Shown: in pieces, positions 43,059 through 51,628 of the stretch
Layout of the letters: the number at the start of each line of letters is the position of its first letter
Position numbering within the stretch: position 1 is the first letter of the stretch
Source of the DNA: Bryobacteraceae bacterium
GTDB lineage: Bacteria; Acidobacteriota; Terriglobia; Bryobacterales; Bryobacteraceae
Length of the DNA: 59,143 nucleotides
Assembly: GCA_019187195.1 (NCBI GenBank)
Contig: JABAQT010000009.1
Location: 1 to 59,143, forward strand
Direction of reading: 5' to 3'
Made by a program: the position numbers and the translations under genes
Notes under the pieces: model-generated
Databases searched by the model: none
What the model saw: the letters and a program-made list of their open reading frames with translations, nothing else
What the model was told of the DNA's origin: nothing

Positions 43059-44141
43059 CTACTTGCGCCCCAATCCGAATTCGTTTCCTACCCGCACCAC
43101 CTTGCGTCCACGGAAATGGATTTCAATGAATTTCGAACCGCTCACCGGCTTCCCATGCTCGTCTTTCAAGGCGGCCACAAGCTTCTTTGTCCTCGCATCG
43201 AAGACATCGGGCGTGTGAGTCCACGCATACTTGCCATCCAGGCTGAATGTGACCCACCCATGCCCGCCCTGGGATAGTTCGAGATGCCCCTTGGGCGCGG
43301 GCGGCATCTTCGTGGCATCGAACAGAAAGAGCTTTCTGCCCACCTGATCGCTGATCCACAATTCCCGCTCATCGGGTGTAAGCGCCACGCCGTGCGTCCG
43401 GTGGGCGATGGGCGCGTCCCCCGCCAGAACGCGGTGCAATATCTTGCCTGTCTCCAAATTGACGATGTCGAAACCCACATGGCCGCCGAGACAGATGTAG
43501 CCAATGCGCTGCCGGCTATCCATTGTGTACGGGAAGATGCCCCGCTCGCCGACGTCCTTGATCTGACGGATCAGACGATCGGCGCCGGTATCGAAGATGG
43601 ATAACATCGTGCTGGTGCATAAATACATGCGCCGGCCGTCGAGGCTCACGATGCTGTTATGGGCCTGCGGCCCGACGTGGACGCGTTTGATGAGTTCGCC
43701 GTTCTCCCCGTTGACGATCAGAAAGCCGCTGTCTTCGCCGGAATACCACCAACCGGTGGGAACATAGATTTTCCCGCCATCCAGGGTGATGGCGGAACGG
43801 TCGCACCCGGCATCGTATGTCTTTTCCCAGACCACCTTTTCGGTTTCGAGGTCGAACGCGCCAAGGCGGTGATTCGTGGTCGAGTAATAGACGCGATGCA
43901 TCTTGAGATTGCCGGCGAAACCACGCAGGCCTTCCGCGAAGATGGGAATCCGGATGCGCCGGACCAGCTTATGGCCGTTGTCGATGTCGAACACCAGAAT
44001 GCCGGGAGGCTCCGACCGGCCCTCCTCCTGAGCGCCATCCGGCATGCCGAGGTAGAGGTATCGCCTGGTTTCAGGCTGGGCGGAAACAATAGTGGCCAAG
44101 GGGAGGAAGCACGCGAGAAAGAGGGCAATGCTGCGCGACAT
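43059..44141 (-). CDS. Exported YncE-like beta-propeller protein
   Basis: 360 aa with signal peptide (SRSIALFLACFLPLATIVSAQ). The mature sequence is built of repeated strands of the pattern hydrophobic-x-D-(T/G)-x-(T/G)-x-x-hydrophobic: ILVFDIDNGHKLVR, LGAFDLETEKVVWE, FLIVNGENGELIKR, LSIFDTGADRLIRQ, FDIVNLETGKILHR and LFLFDATKMP, i.e. at least six blades. This is a WD40/YncE-type propeller; the ligand is unknown. I start at ATG 44141, preceded by TACAAT at 7 nt on the minus strand, so it is probably leaderless; a longer frame (to 44177) adds residues before the signal. Confidence 0.88.
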   Translation of the reverse strand: MSRSIALFLACFLPLATIVSAQPETRRYLYLGMPDGAQEEGRSEPPGILVFDIDNGHKLVRRIRIPIFAEGLRGFAGNLKMHRVYYSTTNHRLGAFDLETEKVVWEKTYDAGCDRSAITLDGGKIYVPTGWWYSGEDSGFLIVNGENGELIKRVHVGPQAHNSIVSLDGRRMYLCTSTMLSIFDTGADRLIRQIKDVGERGIFPYTMDSRQRIGYICLGGHVGFDIVNLETGKILHRVLAGDAPIAHRTHGVALTPDERELWISDQVGRKLFLFDATKMPPAPKGHLELSQGGHGWVTFSLDGKYAWTHTPDVFDARTKKLVAALKDEHGKPVSGSKFIEIHFRGRKVVRVGNEFGLGRK

Positions 44142-44148
44142 GGCGAAG

Positions 44149-44154
44149 ATTGTA
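44149..44154 (-). promoter_or_regulatory. TANNNT -10 element of the beta-propeller gene
   Basis: TACAAT on the minus strand ends 7 nt before the ATG at 44141. There is no Shine-Dalgarno. It supports this start over the longer frame. Confidence 0.5.
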
Positions 44155-44299
44155 CTTTCGGCGGTTACCGCGGTCAAGGCTGGCTGACTGAAGCCGCGTC
44201 ACAGACGGAAACAGACGGACCCGGCTGAGACGGCGGCGTTTCTCAAGGAGTCTGGTTCCACGTATACTGTCAGGACCTATCCAATATCGAGGTGGACTC

Positions 44300-45445
44300 A
44301 TGCTACTGAAACGGCGGACGGTTGCGGCCGCATTGTTCCAAGCCATACTTCCCGCCGCTCCGGCGGCTCGTCAGTCCGGTAAGTTCCGGGTTTGGGTATT
44401 TTCGGACGCACATACCGGAAACGATATACGCCACGGCCGTGAGAGCCTTGCCATTGCTCTTGAACAGTCAGAAGGCTCCCGAGGCTTCCCCTGGGATATT
44501 GCGTTGGATCTTGGCGACATGTCGGGCGCCCAGGGCACACCCAAAGACGAGGAAGGAAAGGAACTCGTGCGGCAATTCGGCGCGCTCCGACGGCATCGCC
44601 GGGAGGATATTTACAATATCTCCGGGAACCACGATCGAAGCGGCCTCGACGAGCCTCAGGCCTGGTGGTGGCGCAAGTGGGTGGATCCAACCGGAGAGCA
44701 TACGGAGTTCTCGGGAGTCGACAAAGCCAGGCGGCCGTTCCCCATCGATGGAACCTGGGAGCGATACTCCTTCCGGGCAGGCAACCTGCTGTTCCTGATG
44801 ATGAGTGACATCAATGAACCCACTCAGAAGATCGGCCGCGGAACGCTGGGAGGAAATCCCGGGGGCGTGGTGAGCGGCGAGACATTCCGCTGGTGGAAGC
44901 GGATGGTCGAGGAGAATCCCACCTCGGTCATCATCACCGCCCATCACTATGTCCTCAAGAACACCACCGTGGCATCGGGAGATTGGGAGGGCATGAGACG
45001 AACGAAGGAGGGCTGGAAATCCCACTATCACGGCTACTATCCGCTGGGAAATCCACAAGGGGCGTCGTACCTCTACCTGGTGGATAGCAAGCGCGATTCG
45101 GGCGCCTTCGAGAGGGTGCTCGGCTCCATGCCCGGCAGAGTGGCCTTATGGCTTGGCGGCCATACCCACACCGCTCCCGAGGATACCTACGGCGGCAAGT
45201 CGCATATCGAGCGGCGGTGGGGAACCACCTTTATCAATGCCGCCGCCCTGACCAAGTATCACACGCTCCCGGGTACGGGTTTTCCAAGAAGCTGGCTGCT
45301 CACGTTCACCGATGGCAGCGATGAAGTAACGGCTCAATGCTATCTGCACGGCGACGAGTTTGCTCCGCGAGGATGGTATCCCAAGCTCGACCGCGTCATC
45401 CCGTTGCCGAAGCCGTTCCGAATGCCGGCCGTAAAGCCAGTGTAG
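44300..45445 (+). CDS. Exported metallophosphoesterase
   Basis: 381 aa with a Tat-like or Sec signal (LLKRRTVAAALFQAILPAA). All calcineurin-like phosphoesterase motifs are present in order: D36-A-H38 (FSDAHTG), D73 (LDLGDMSG), N110-H111 (SGNHDRSG), H215 (TAHHYV) and H288-T-H290 (LGGHTHTAP). The two-metal centre is therefore complete. The substrate is not clear; purple acid phosphatase-like or cyclic nucleotide roles are possible. Shine-Dalgarno GAGGTGG lies 6 nt before the ATG. It is divergent from the beta-propeller gene, with a TATACT box near 44265-44270. Confidence 0.9.
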   Translation: MLLKRRTVAAALFQAILPAAPAARQSGKFRVWVFSDAHTGNDIRHGRESLAIALEQSEGSRGFPWDIALDLGDMSGAQGTPKDEEGKELVRQFGALRRHRREDIYNISGNHDRSGLDEPQAWWWRKWVDPTGEHTEFSGVDKARRPFPIDGTWERYSFRAGNLLFLMMSDINEPTQKIGRGTLGGNPGGVVSGETFRWWKRMVEENPTSVIITAHHYVLKNTTVASGDWEGMRRTKEGWKSHYHGYYPLGNPQGASYLYLVDSKRDSGAFERVLGSMPGRVALWLGGHTHTAPEDTYGGKSHIERRWGTTFINAAALTKYHTLPGTGFPRSWLLTFTDGSDEVTAQCYLHGDEFAPRGWYPKLDRVIPLPKPFRMPAVKPV

Positions 45446-45500
45446 CCGCTCCGCCGGCGGACCTTCCGCCCTGACCGGGCATGTCCGGGCCTTTTGCGCG

Positions 45501-45506
45501 TAGACT
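45501..45506 (+). promoter_or_regulatory. TANNNT -10 element of a leaderless MFS gene
   Basis: TAGACT ends 6 nt before the ATG at 45513. No other signal fits between the metallophosphoesterase stop and this start. Confidence 0.45.
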
Positions 45507-45512
45507 GGCAGG

Positions 45513-46829
45513 ATGGCAGGCAGTCAAGCGACGGGAACACTGAGCGAAGCGGAGCACCAGCGCCAACTGCGGCGCGCGGTCGTGGCCGGAGGCATTGGGA
45601 CGGCCATCGAATGGTACGACTTCTTCCTGTACAGCACCATTACCGGCCTGGTGTTTGCCCGTCTCTATTTCCCGCAATCCGATCCGTTCACGGGCACGCT
45701 CGAAGCTTTCGGCGTGTACGCCGTCGGTTTTCTCGCCAGGCCGATCGGCGCGGCGATCTTCGGCCACTATGGAGACAGGCTGGGACGCAAAGCCGCTCTG
45801 ATCGCGACGCTGCTCCTGATGGGGGTGGCCACGTTCCTGGTCGCCTTTGTACCGGGGTATGAGCGCGTTGGAATCTGGGGCGCGGTGGCCCTCACCGTCC
45901 TGCGGTTCATTCAAGGCATCGGCGTAGGGGGCGAGTGGGGAGGATCGGTGCTCCTCTCGATGGAGTGGGCGCGATCGAACCAGCACCGCGGTTTCATTGC
46001 GTCGTGGCCTCAATTCGGCGTGCCCGCCGGACTGTTCCTGGCGAATCTTGCCGTGCTGGGGGCGAGCGCGATCTCGGGCGATCATTTTCTGGTGTGGGGA
46101 TGGCGTATCCCCTTCCTGCTGAGTATTGTTCTGATCGCTGTCGGGCTGTACATCCGCCTGGGGATTCTGGAAACGCCGGTGTTCGTCCGCCTGGTGGCGG
46201 AGCGCAGGGTGGAGCGCGCGCCCGTGTTGGCCGTGCTCCGAAGCCACCCCAAAGAGATCGTCCTTACCGCTCTATGCCGCATGGCCGAACAGGCCCCCTT
46301 CTATCTTTTCACCGCCTTCGTCTTCGCCTACGGGGCCGGCATGTTGCATCTGCATCGCGACTTTCTTCTTACGGCGGTGCTTGGCGCGGCGATGCTCTCC
46401 TTCGTATCCATTCCGCTGTTCGGGCACTTATCGGACCGTCTTGGACGCAAGAAAGTCTACATGGCCGGCGCGGCGCTCACCGGAGTGTACGGCTTCGCCT
46501 ATTTTGCTCTGCTCGACACGAAAATAGCCGGTCTGGTGGCTCTCGCCATCGTGCTTTCGCTGATCCCCCACGACATGATGTACGGCCCGCAAGCCGCTCT
46601 GATCGCCGAGTCTTTCCCCGGACGCCTGCGCTACAGCGGAGCATCGCTCGGCTATCAGCTTTCGTCGCTGATCGCCGGCGGACCGGCTCCGCTCATAGCG
46701 GCCGCGTTGCTCGGCCGCTATGGGTCGGCAACTCCGATCACGATCTTCATTCTTGCCTGCTCGCTGGTTTCCCTCGCCGCCACCGCGATGCTCAAGGACA
46801 ACACGAATAAGGACATCTCCGGCGGCTGA
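45513..46829 (+). CDS. MFS metabolite:proton symporter (MHS family)
   Basis: 438-aa inner-membrane transporter of the metabolite:H+ symporter branch of the major facilitator superfamily (ShiA/KgtP/ProP relatives). Family marks are IGTAIEWYDFFLYSTI at the first helix, DRLGRKAALIATLLLMGVAT in the first loop, RFIQGIGVGGEWGGSVLLSMEWA in helix 4-5, and LFGHLSDRLGRKKVYMAG in the central loop. Substrate is probably a dicarboxylate, osmolyte or other organic acid and cannot be fixed. No Shine-Dalgarno; a TAGACT box is 6 nt before the ATG. It stands 67 bp after the metallophosphoesterase gene. Confidence 0.93.
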   Translation: MAGSQATGTLSEAEHQRQLRRAVVAGGIGTAIEWYDFFLYSTITGLVFARLYFPQSDPFTGTLEAFGVYAVGFLARPIGAAIFGHYGDRLGRKAALIATLLLMGVATFLVAFVPGYERVGIWGAVALTVLRFIQGIGVGGEWGGSVLLSMEWARSNQHRGFIASWPQFGVPAGLFLANLAVLGASAISGDHFLVWGWRIPFLLSIVLIAVGLYIRLGILETPVFVRLVAERRVERAPVLAVLRSHPKEIVLTALCRMAEQAPFYLFTAFVFAYGAGMLHLHRDFLLTAVLGAAMLSFVSIPLFGHLSDRLGRKKVYMAGAALTGVYGFAYFALLDTKIAGLVALAIVLSLIPHDMMYGPQAALIAESFPGRLRYSGASLGYQLSSLIAGGPAPLIAAALLGRYGSATPITIFILACSLVSLAATAMLKDNTNKDISGG

Positions 46830-46851
46830 GGAAAACTCCGCGCGAGGCGGT

Positions 46852-46983
46852 TCACTTGCCCCGCGCGGGCGCTTTGCGGGGAACCGGACCGGGTTTCGCC
46901 GTGGGGCCGGGGCGCGGGGTGAGGATCTTTGTCCGTTCGACCTTCCAGGACCGGATCACTTGCGGATGTCGCACTTTGTCCAT
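46852..46983 (-). CDS. Small basic Pro-rich protein, 43 codons
   Basis: A 43-aa frame with ATG at 46983 and stop TGA at 46852-46854. It is preceded by AAGGAGG exactly 5 nt upstream, one of the best Shine-Dalgarno sequences of the window. The protein starts MDKVRHPQVIRSWKVERTKI and continues with a Pro/Gly/Lys/Arg-rich tail ending APARGK. It is strongly basic, with no signal peptide or membrane segment. I do not recognise it; a ribosome- or nucleic-acid-binding role would fit the composition (inference). It lies between convergent MFS and divergent sthA genes. Confidence 0.65.
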   Translation of the reverse strand: MDKVRHPQVIRSWKVERTKILTPRPGPTAKPGPVPRKAPARGK

Positions 46984-47029
46984 CGAATCCTCCTTGCTGC
47001 TTTCAGTGTAGTGGACGGGGCTCGGGCGA

Positions 47030-47035
47030 TATCAT
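47030..47035 (+). promoter_or_regulatory. TANNNT -10 element near the sthA start
   Basis: TATCAT ends 11 nt before the ATG at 47047, the same hexamer and spacing as at thrC (7221-7226). Confidence 0.4.
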
Positions 47036-47046
47036 GAAAAGACACG

Positions 47047-48462
47047 ATGCCCAAATATGATCTGGTAGTTCTCGGCTCGGGTCCGGCGGGAGAAAAGGGA
47101 GCCTCCACGGCGGCAATTACCGGCAGAAGAGTGGCGTTGATCGAGAGGGAACCGGTGCTCGGCGGAGCCTCGACAAATACGGGCACACTGCCCAGCAAGA
47201 CTCTGCGCGAGACAGCGCTGGCGCTTTCCGGTTTGCGCGCCCGCGATCTCTATGGCGTCGACCTGTCGCTCAGGCGCGAGGCGACCATCCGGGACTTCAT
47301 GTACCATGAAGAGCACGTCAAGAAAGGCGAGCGTGAGCGGGTGCGCCGCCGTCTTGACCGCGTGAACGTGGACCTGTTCCGCGGCGTGGCCGCCTTCACC
47401 GGCCCACACACGGTACGCGTCAGTGGGGATGCGTCCGGCGATACGATCCTCGAAGCGGAAAAGATTCTGATCGCCACGGGCTCGACGCCCTATCATCCGC
47501 CGGACTTTGACTTCAAAGACCCGCGTATACATGATTCCGATGAACTGCTGACGATCGAACGGCTGCCGAAAATTCTGGCGGTGGTGGGCGCGGGCGTGAT
47601 CGGCTGCGAGTATGCCTGCACGTTCGCCGCGCTGTCCTGCGAGGTGCACCTGATTGATGGCCGCGATTGCCTGCTGCCTTTCCTCGACAAGGAGGTGTCG
47701 GAATCGCTCGAGGAGGCCATTCAGAATCTGGGAATCCAGTTTCATAAGAAAGAGCAGGTCACGGGGTGCCCGATTACGGATGGAGGGCAGGTGAAATTGA
47801 CCTGCGAATCGGGAAAGAGCGTGATTGCCGATCAGGTGCTGATCTCGGCGGGCCGCACCAGCAATACCGGACATCTGAACCTCGAGGCGGCTGGAGTGGC
47901 CACCGGCAAGCGCGGCCTGATCCCGGTCAACGCCTACTATCAGACGAATGTGCCGCACATCTACGCGGCGGGCGATGTCATCGGGTTTCCGGCGCTCTCG
48001 GCGACCAGCGCGGCGCAGGGCCGCATCGCCATGTGCCATGCCTTTAGTCTCGTGTTCGAGAAGGATCTGGCTCCGCTGCTGCCCACCGGCATCTATACGA
48101 TCCCGGAGGTGAGTTGCGTGGGGGAAACGGAGGAGTCGCTCAAGGAGAAGAACATCGGCTACATCACCGGCAAGGCGCGTTACCGGAACAACGCGCGCGG
48201 GGAGATCATAGGCGATGACTATGGCTTCCTGAAACTGCTCTTCCGGCGCGAGGACATGAAGCTTCTTGGCGTGCATGTGATCGGCGAAAGGGCGTCGGAA
48301 GTGGTTCACACGGGCATGATGGTGATGCTCACCGGCAACGGCGCGGACCTGCTTTCACGCGCCTGCTTCAACTACCCGACACTCGGCGACCTGTACAAGG
48401 ACGCCACGCACAACGCCCTTCTCAGCCTGCACAACCTGAACAAAGACGGCGGAGCGGATTGA
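47047..48462 (+). CDS. sthA: Soluble pyridine nucleotide transhydrogenase
   Basis: 471-aa FAD flavoprotein of the disulphide-reductase fold that transfers hydride between NADPH and NAD+. FAD-binding GSGPAGEKGA lies at the N terminus. At the place of the redox disulphide the sequence reads TNTGTLPSKT, with no CxxxxC, as in SthA and unlike lipoamide or glutathione reductases. NAD-binding VVGAGVIGCEYA, YAAGDVIGFPALSATSAAQG and the dimerisation segment THNALLSLHNL complete the family pattern. It is followed with no gap by ABC transporter genes, so it likely shares a transcript with them. Confidence 0.94.
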   Translation: MPKYDLVVLGSGPAGEKGASTAAITGRRVALIEREPVLGGASTNTGTLPSKTLRETALALSGLRARDLYGVDLSLRREATIRDFMYHEEHVKKGERERVRRRLDRVNVDLFRGVAAFTGPHTVRVSGDASGDTILEAEKILIATGSTPYHPPDFDFKDPRIHDSDELLTIERLPKILAVVGAGVIGCEYACTFAALSCEVHLIDGRDCLLPFLDKEVSESLEEAIQNLGIQFHKKEQVTGCPITDGGQVKLTCESGKSVIADQVLISAGRTSNTGHLNLEAAGVATGKRGLIPVNAYYQTNVPHIYAAGDVIGFPALSATSAAQGRIAMCHAFSLVFEKDLAPLLPTGIYTIPEVSCVGETEESLKEKNIGYITGKARYRNNARGEIIGDDYGFLKLLFRREDMKLLGVHVIGERASEVVHTGMMVMLTGNGADLLSRACFNYPTLGDLYKDATHNALLSLHNLNKDGGAD

Positions 48463-49257
48463 TTGAGCGAGCGCGCGGCGGCGGTGGAGATTCATGGCGT
48501 TTCGCGGCATTTCCGGACGCCGGAGGGCGGCCTCTACCAGGCGCTCGCGGACATTCAACTCAGCGTGCGCGCGGGATCCTTTGTCTCTCTCGTGGGTCCC
48601 AGCGGATGCGGCAAGTCGACGCTGCTCAATATCATCGCCGGGCTGCTGGCGGCGGACAGAGGAAGAGTGGAGATCTTCGGCCGGCCGCTTTCGGGAATCA
48701 ACCGCCGGGCCGCCTACATGTTTCAACAGGATGCGCTGCTGCCATGGAAGACGGTGACGGAAAACATCGCTCTCGGGTTGGAACTGAGGGGAGTGGTGGC
48801 CGGCGAGGCGCGCGCCCGCGCGGCGGAATGGATCGAGCGCGTGGGATTGCGGCACTTCGGCGGCAGCTATCCGTTTCAGTTGAGCGGGGGGATGCGGAAG
48901 CGCGCCGCCATGGCGCAGGTTTTCATCACGGATCCGGACATCCTTCTGATGGATGAGCCGTTCGGCGCTCTCGACGTGCATACGCGGCAGCGCATGGAAA
49001 CCGAAGCGCTGGCTCTGTGGTCCGGCACGTCGAAAACGGTGATCTTCGTTACGCACGATCTCGAGGAGGCCATCGCGCTGTCCGACGAGGTGGTGATCCT
49101 TTCCGCCGGGCCCGGCAGCCATGTTATCGGGAGGCACGCCATCCCGCTCGCACGTCCCCGCAATCTCATCGACATCAGGACGGATGCGGACTTCGCCGAA
49201 ATCTATCGCGCACTCTGGAGTTCCCTGCGCCAGGAGGTACTGAGAACCCGTGTCTAG
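48463..49257 (+). CDS. ABC transporter ATP-binding protein (nitrate/sulfonate/taurine type)
   Basis: 264-aa ATPase of the SsuB/TauB/NrtD type. Walker A GPSGCGKST, Q-loop FQQDALLPW, signature LSGGMRKRAAMAQ, Walker B ILLMDEPFGALD and switch His in FVTHDLEEAIALSD are all intact. It powers an importer with the permease encoded next. Start is TTG immediately after the sthA stop; its 3' end overlaps the permease gene by 8 bp. No substrate-binding protein gene is present in the visible neighbourhood, so the ligand remains open. Confidence 0.93.
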   Translation: MSERAAAVEIHGVSRHFRTPEGGLYQALADIQLSVRAGSFVSLVGPSGCGKSTLLNIIAGLLAADRGRVEIFGRPLSGINRRAAYMFQQDALLPWKTVTENIALGLELRGVVAGEARARAAEWIERVGLRHFGGSYPFQLSGGMRKRAAMAQVFITDPDILLMDEPFGALDVHTRQRMETEALALWSGTSKTVIFVTHDLEEAIALSDEVVILSAGPGSHVIGRHAIPLARPRNLIDIRTDADFAEIYRALWSSLRQEVLRTRV

Positions 49258-50029
49258 GCGCAAGGTGCTCGCCTGCCGGATCTTGGTGGGGGCGGTTCTG
49301 ATCGGGTTGTGGCAGTCAGGAGCCGCATTGGGCGTGCTGGACAGATTCTTCTTCTCCCGGCCAAGCGATATTGTGGGCAGGGTGTGGGAGTTGTTCGCGC
49401 GCGGCGGAGTCTGGACGCATCTCGGCGTCACACTGGCGGAGGCGTTGCTGAGCTTCGCCATCGGCGGTCTTGCCGGCGTGCTGGGAGGATTTCTGCTGGC
49501 GCGGCGGCCGCTGCTCTCGGCCGTGCTCGATCCCTATATACGGGTGGCGAACTCGCTTCCGCGAGTGGTGCTGGCGCCCATCTTTCTGCTGTGGTTCGGA
49601 CTGGGCATCTGGTCGAAGGTGGCGCTCGGAGTGACGGTGGTCTTCTTCATTGTTTTCTTCAACACTTATCAGGGGGTGAAGGATGTGGATCCGGTGCTGC
49701 TCGACAACGTGCGCATGTTGGGGGCGAATGAGCGGCAGTTGACCCGGCATGTCCTGATTCCAAGCGCTCTCGGTTGGATCTTCTCGAGCCTCCAGATCTC
49801 GCTCGGCTTTGCCATCATTGCCGTGGTGGTGGGAGAGTATCTGGGCTCCTCGAGCGGCATCGGCTACATGATCGCGCAGGCGGAAGGAGTCTTCGACACG
49901 ACCGGAGTTTTCGCCGGAATGGCGATCCTCGCCGTATTCGTGCTGGCGGCAGGCGCGCTGATGGCGCGCCTCGAGCGGTGGCTTCTGCGGTGGAAACCGG
50001 GTCCTCGCGCGGGCGGCTTCGTGGACTGA
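49250..50029 (+). CDS. ABC transporter permease (SsuC-like)
   Basis: 259-aa membrane protein of the nitrate/sulfonate/taurine importer permease family with about six helices. The conserved cytoplasmic EAA-type loop is LDNVRMLGANERQLTRHVLIPSALGWI, which docks on the ATPase. FFFSRPSDIVGRVWELF near the N terminus and SSSGIGYMIAQAEGVFDTTGVFAGM near the C terminus are typical. GTG start overlaps the ATPase gene. Downstream is an inverted repeat and then convergent glpK. Confidence 0.93.
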   Translation: MSRRKVLACRILVGAVLIGLWQSGAALGVLDRFFFSRPSDIVGRVWELFARGGVWTHLGVTLAEALLSFAIGGLAGVLGGFLLARRPLLSAVLDPYIRVANSLPRVVLAPIFLLWFGLGIWSKVALGVTVVFFIVFFNTYQGVKDVDPVLLDNVRMLGANERQLTRHVLIPSALGWIFSSLQISLGFAIIAVVVGEYLGSSSGIGYMIAQAEGVFDTTGVFAGMAILAVFVLAAGALMARLERWLLRWKPGPRAGGFVD

Positions 50030-50043
50030 AGACGGGCTTTCCC

Positions 50044-50077
50044 GGCGCCCGGCGCGGCTCGATTGATGGCGGGCGCC
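50044..50077. terminator. Inverted repeat between permease gene and glpK
   Basis: GGCGCCCG and CGGGCGCC are perfect 8-bp arms around an 18-nt loop, between two convergent genes. It may act as a bidirectional terminator although no T-run is present. Confidence 0.4.
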
Positions 50078-50102
50078 GCGTCAGGACCGGCTGTGTCGAG
50101 TT

Positions 50103-51575
50103 TCAGGCGCGGCACTTGCGGACGGCGGTGTTCCACCCTTCCCAGAGGCGCTCGCGTTCGTCTTGGCTCATCGCCGGTTCGAAAACCCGCCCGGCGCGCC
50201 AGAAGCTCTCGAGTTCGCCGGTGGATTTCCATACGCCCGCGGCCAGGCCGGCGAGATACGCGGCGCCGAGCGCGGTGGTTTCGATGTCGGCGGGCCGGAC
50301 GATGCGCGCGCCGAGAATGCCGGCCTGGAACTGCATGAGGAAGTTGTTGGCGCTGGCTCCTCCGTCGACACGGAGTTCGGTCACCCGCTCGCCGCTGTCC
50401 GATTCCATGGCTTCTATGATTTCGCGCGTCTGGTAGGCGATGCTCTCGAGCGTGGCGCGAACGATATGGGCGCTGGTGACGCCCGCCGTGATGCCGGTGA
50501 TAGTCCCGCGGGCGGACGGATCCCAATGCGGAGCGCCAAGCCCGGCAAAGGCGGGCACCATATAGACGCCGGCATTGCCGGAAACCGCGGATGCGATCGC
50601 CTCCGATTCCGAGGCATGGGCAATCAGGCCCATCCTGTCGCGGAGCCACTGCACGGCCGCTCCGGCGGTGAACACGGACCCTTCCATGGCGAACTGGGCC
50701 CCATCCACCTCGGCGGCGCGTGTGGCGAGCATGCGGTTGCGGGAGATGGGACGCGTCCCGCCGGTGTGGAGCAGACAAAAACATCCGGTGCCGTATGTGT
50801 TCTTCGAAAGGCCCGGGCGGAAGCAGGCCTGGCCGAACAGGGCGGCCTGTTGATCGCCGGCGATGCCTGTCACGGGAACGGCGGCCCCAAGATGCCCTCC
50901 CGCGGCGTAAGCGATGAAGGAACTCGATGGCAGCACGCGCGGAAGCATGGATCGGGGGACATCGAACAACGAAAGAAGCTCATCATCCCAATCGCCTGTT
51001 TCGATGTTGAACAACATGGTGCGGGAGGCGTTGGAGGGATCGGTGGCGTGAACCGCGCCGTCGGTGAGTTTCCAGATGAGCCAGGCGTCGACGGTGCCGA
51101 ACAACAGGTCTCCGGCGCGGGCGCGCTCGCGGGCCGATGGAACGTTTTCGAGGATCCAGTGGATCTTGCTGGCCGAGAAATACGGATCCACCACCAATCC
51201 GGTTCTGGCGGTGATCCTGTCCCCGTGGGAGGCAGCCAACTCCGCGCACGCTTGCGCGGTGCGGCGGCATTGCCAGACGATGGCGGGGTAGACAGGCTCT
51301 CCCGTGGCGCGGTCCCAAACAATGGCGGTTTCGCGCTGATTGGTGACTCCGATGCCGGCGAGGGCGGAGGCGGAGATGCCCGTGCGGTCGAGCACGGCGC
51401 GCGCCGACTCCATCTGCGCGCTCCAGATTCGCATGGGATCCTGCTCGACCCAACCCGGTTGCGGGTAGACGCTGGCGATGGGGCGCGACTCCATGGCGAG
51501 CCGCTCTCCACGCTCATTGTAGAGAACCGTTCGCGCGCTCGTGGTTCCTTCGTCGAGAGCAATCAGGTAAGGCAC
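50103..51575 (-). CDS. glpK: Glycerol kinase
   Basis: 490-aa FGGY-family kinase phosphorylating glycerol to glycerol-3-phosphate. N-terminal DEGTTSARTVLYNERGE is the ATP/Mg site, RETAIVWDRATGEPVYPAIVWQ the substrate-facing motif, GDQQAALFGQ the FGGY substrate motif, and RVDGGASANNFLMQFQAG the C-terminal signature. Length is normal. No glpF, glpD or glpR gene is adjacent. Start is GTG, with TAGGAT 6 nt upstream in a TGn-TANNNT context on the minus strand and no Shine-Dalgarno, so the mRNA is probably leaderless. Confidence 0.95.
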   Translation of the reverse strand: MPYLIALDEGTTSARTVLYNERGERLAMESRPIASVYPQPGWVEQDPMRIWSAQMESARAVLDRTGISASALAGIGVTNQRETAIVWDRATGEPVYPAIVWQCRRTAQACAELAASHGDRITARTGLVVDPYFSASKIHWILENVPSARERARAGDLLFGTVDAWLIWKLTDGAVHATDPSNASRTMLFNIETGDWDDELLSLFDVPRSMLPRVLPSSSFIAYAAGGHLGAAVPVTGIAGDQQAALFGQACFRPGLSKNTYGTGCFCLLHTGGTRPISRNRMLATRAAEVDGAQFAMEGSVFTAGAAVQWLRDRMGLIAHASESEAIASAVSGNAGVYMVPAFAGLGAPHWDPSARGTITGITAGVTSAHIVRATLESIAYQTREIIEAMESDSGERVTELRVDGGASANNFLMQFQAGILGARIVRPADIETTALGAAYLAGLAAGVWKSTGELESFWRAGRVFEPAMSQDERERLWEGWNTAVRKCRA

Positions 51576-51581
51576 CCTGGC

Positions 51582-51587
51582 ATCCTA
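51582..51587 (-). promoter_or_regulatory. Extended -10 element of leaderless glpK
   Basis: TGC-TAGGAT on the minus strand (hexamer at these coordinates) ends 6 nt before the GTG at 51575. The TGn extension strengthens the call. Confidence 0.45.
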
Positions 51588-51614
51588 GCATAGCCCGCGA
51601 GAGGCGCCTCAAGT

Positions 51615-51620
51615 TACAAT
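51615..51620 (+). promoter_or_regulatory. TANNNT -10 element upstream of the gene at 51629
   Basis: TACAAT ends 8 nt before the ATG. AAGGA lies in between, so this case could be leaderless or use a very short Shine-Dalgarno. Confidence 0.35.
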
Positions 51621-51628
51621 AAGGACTT

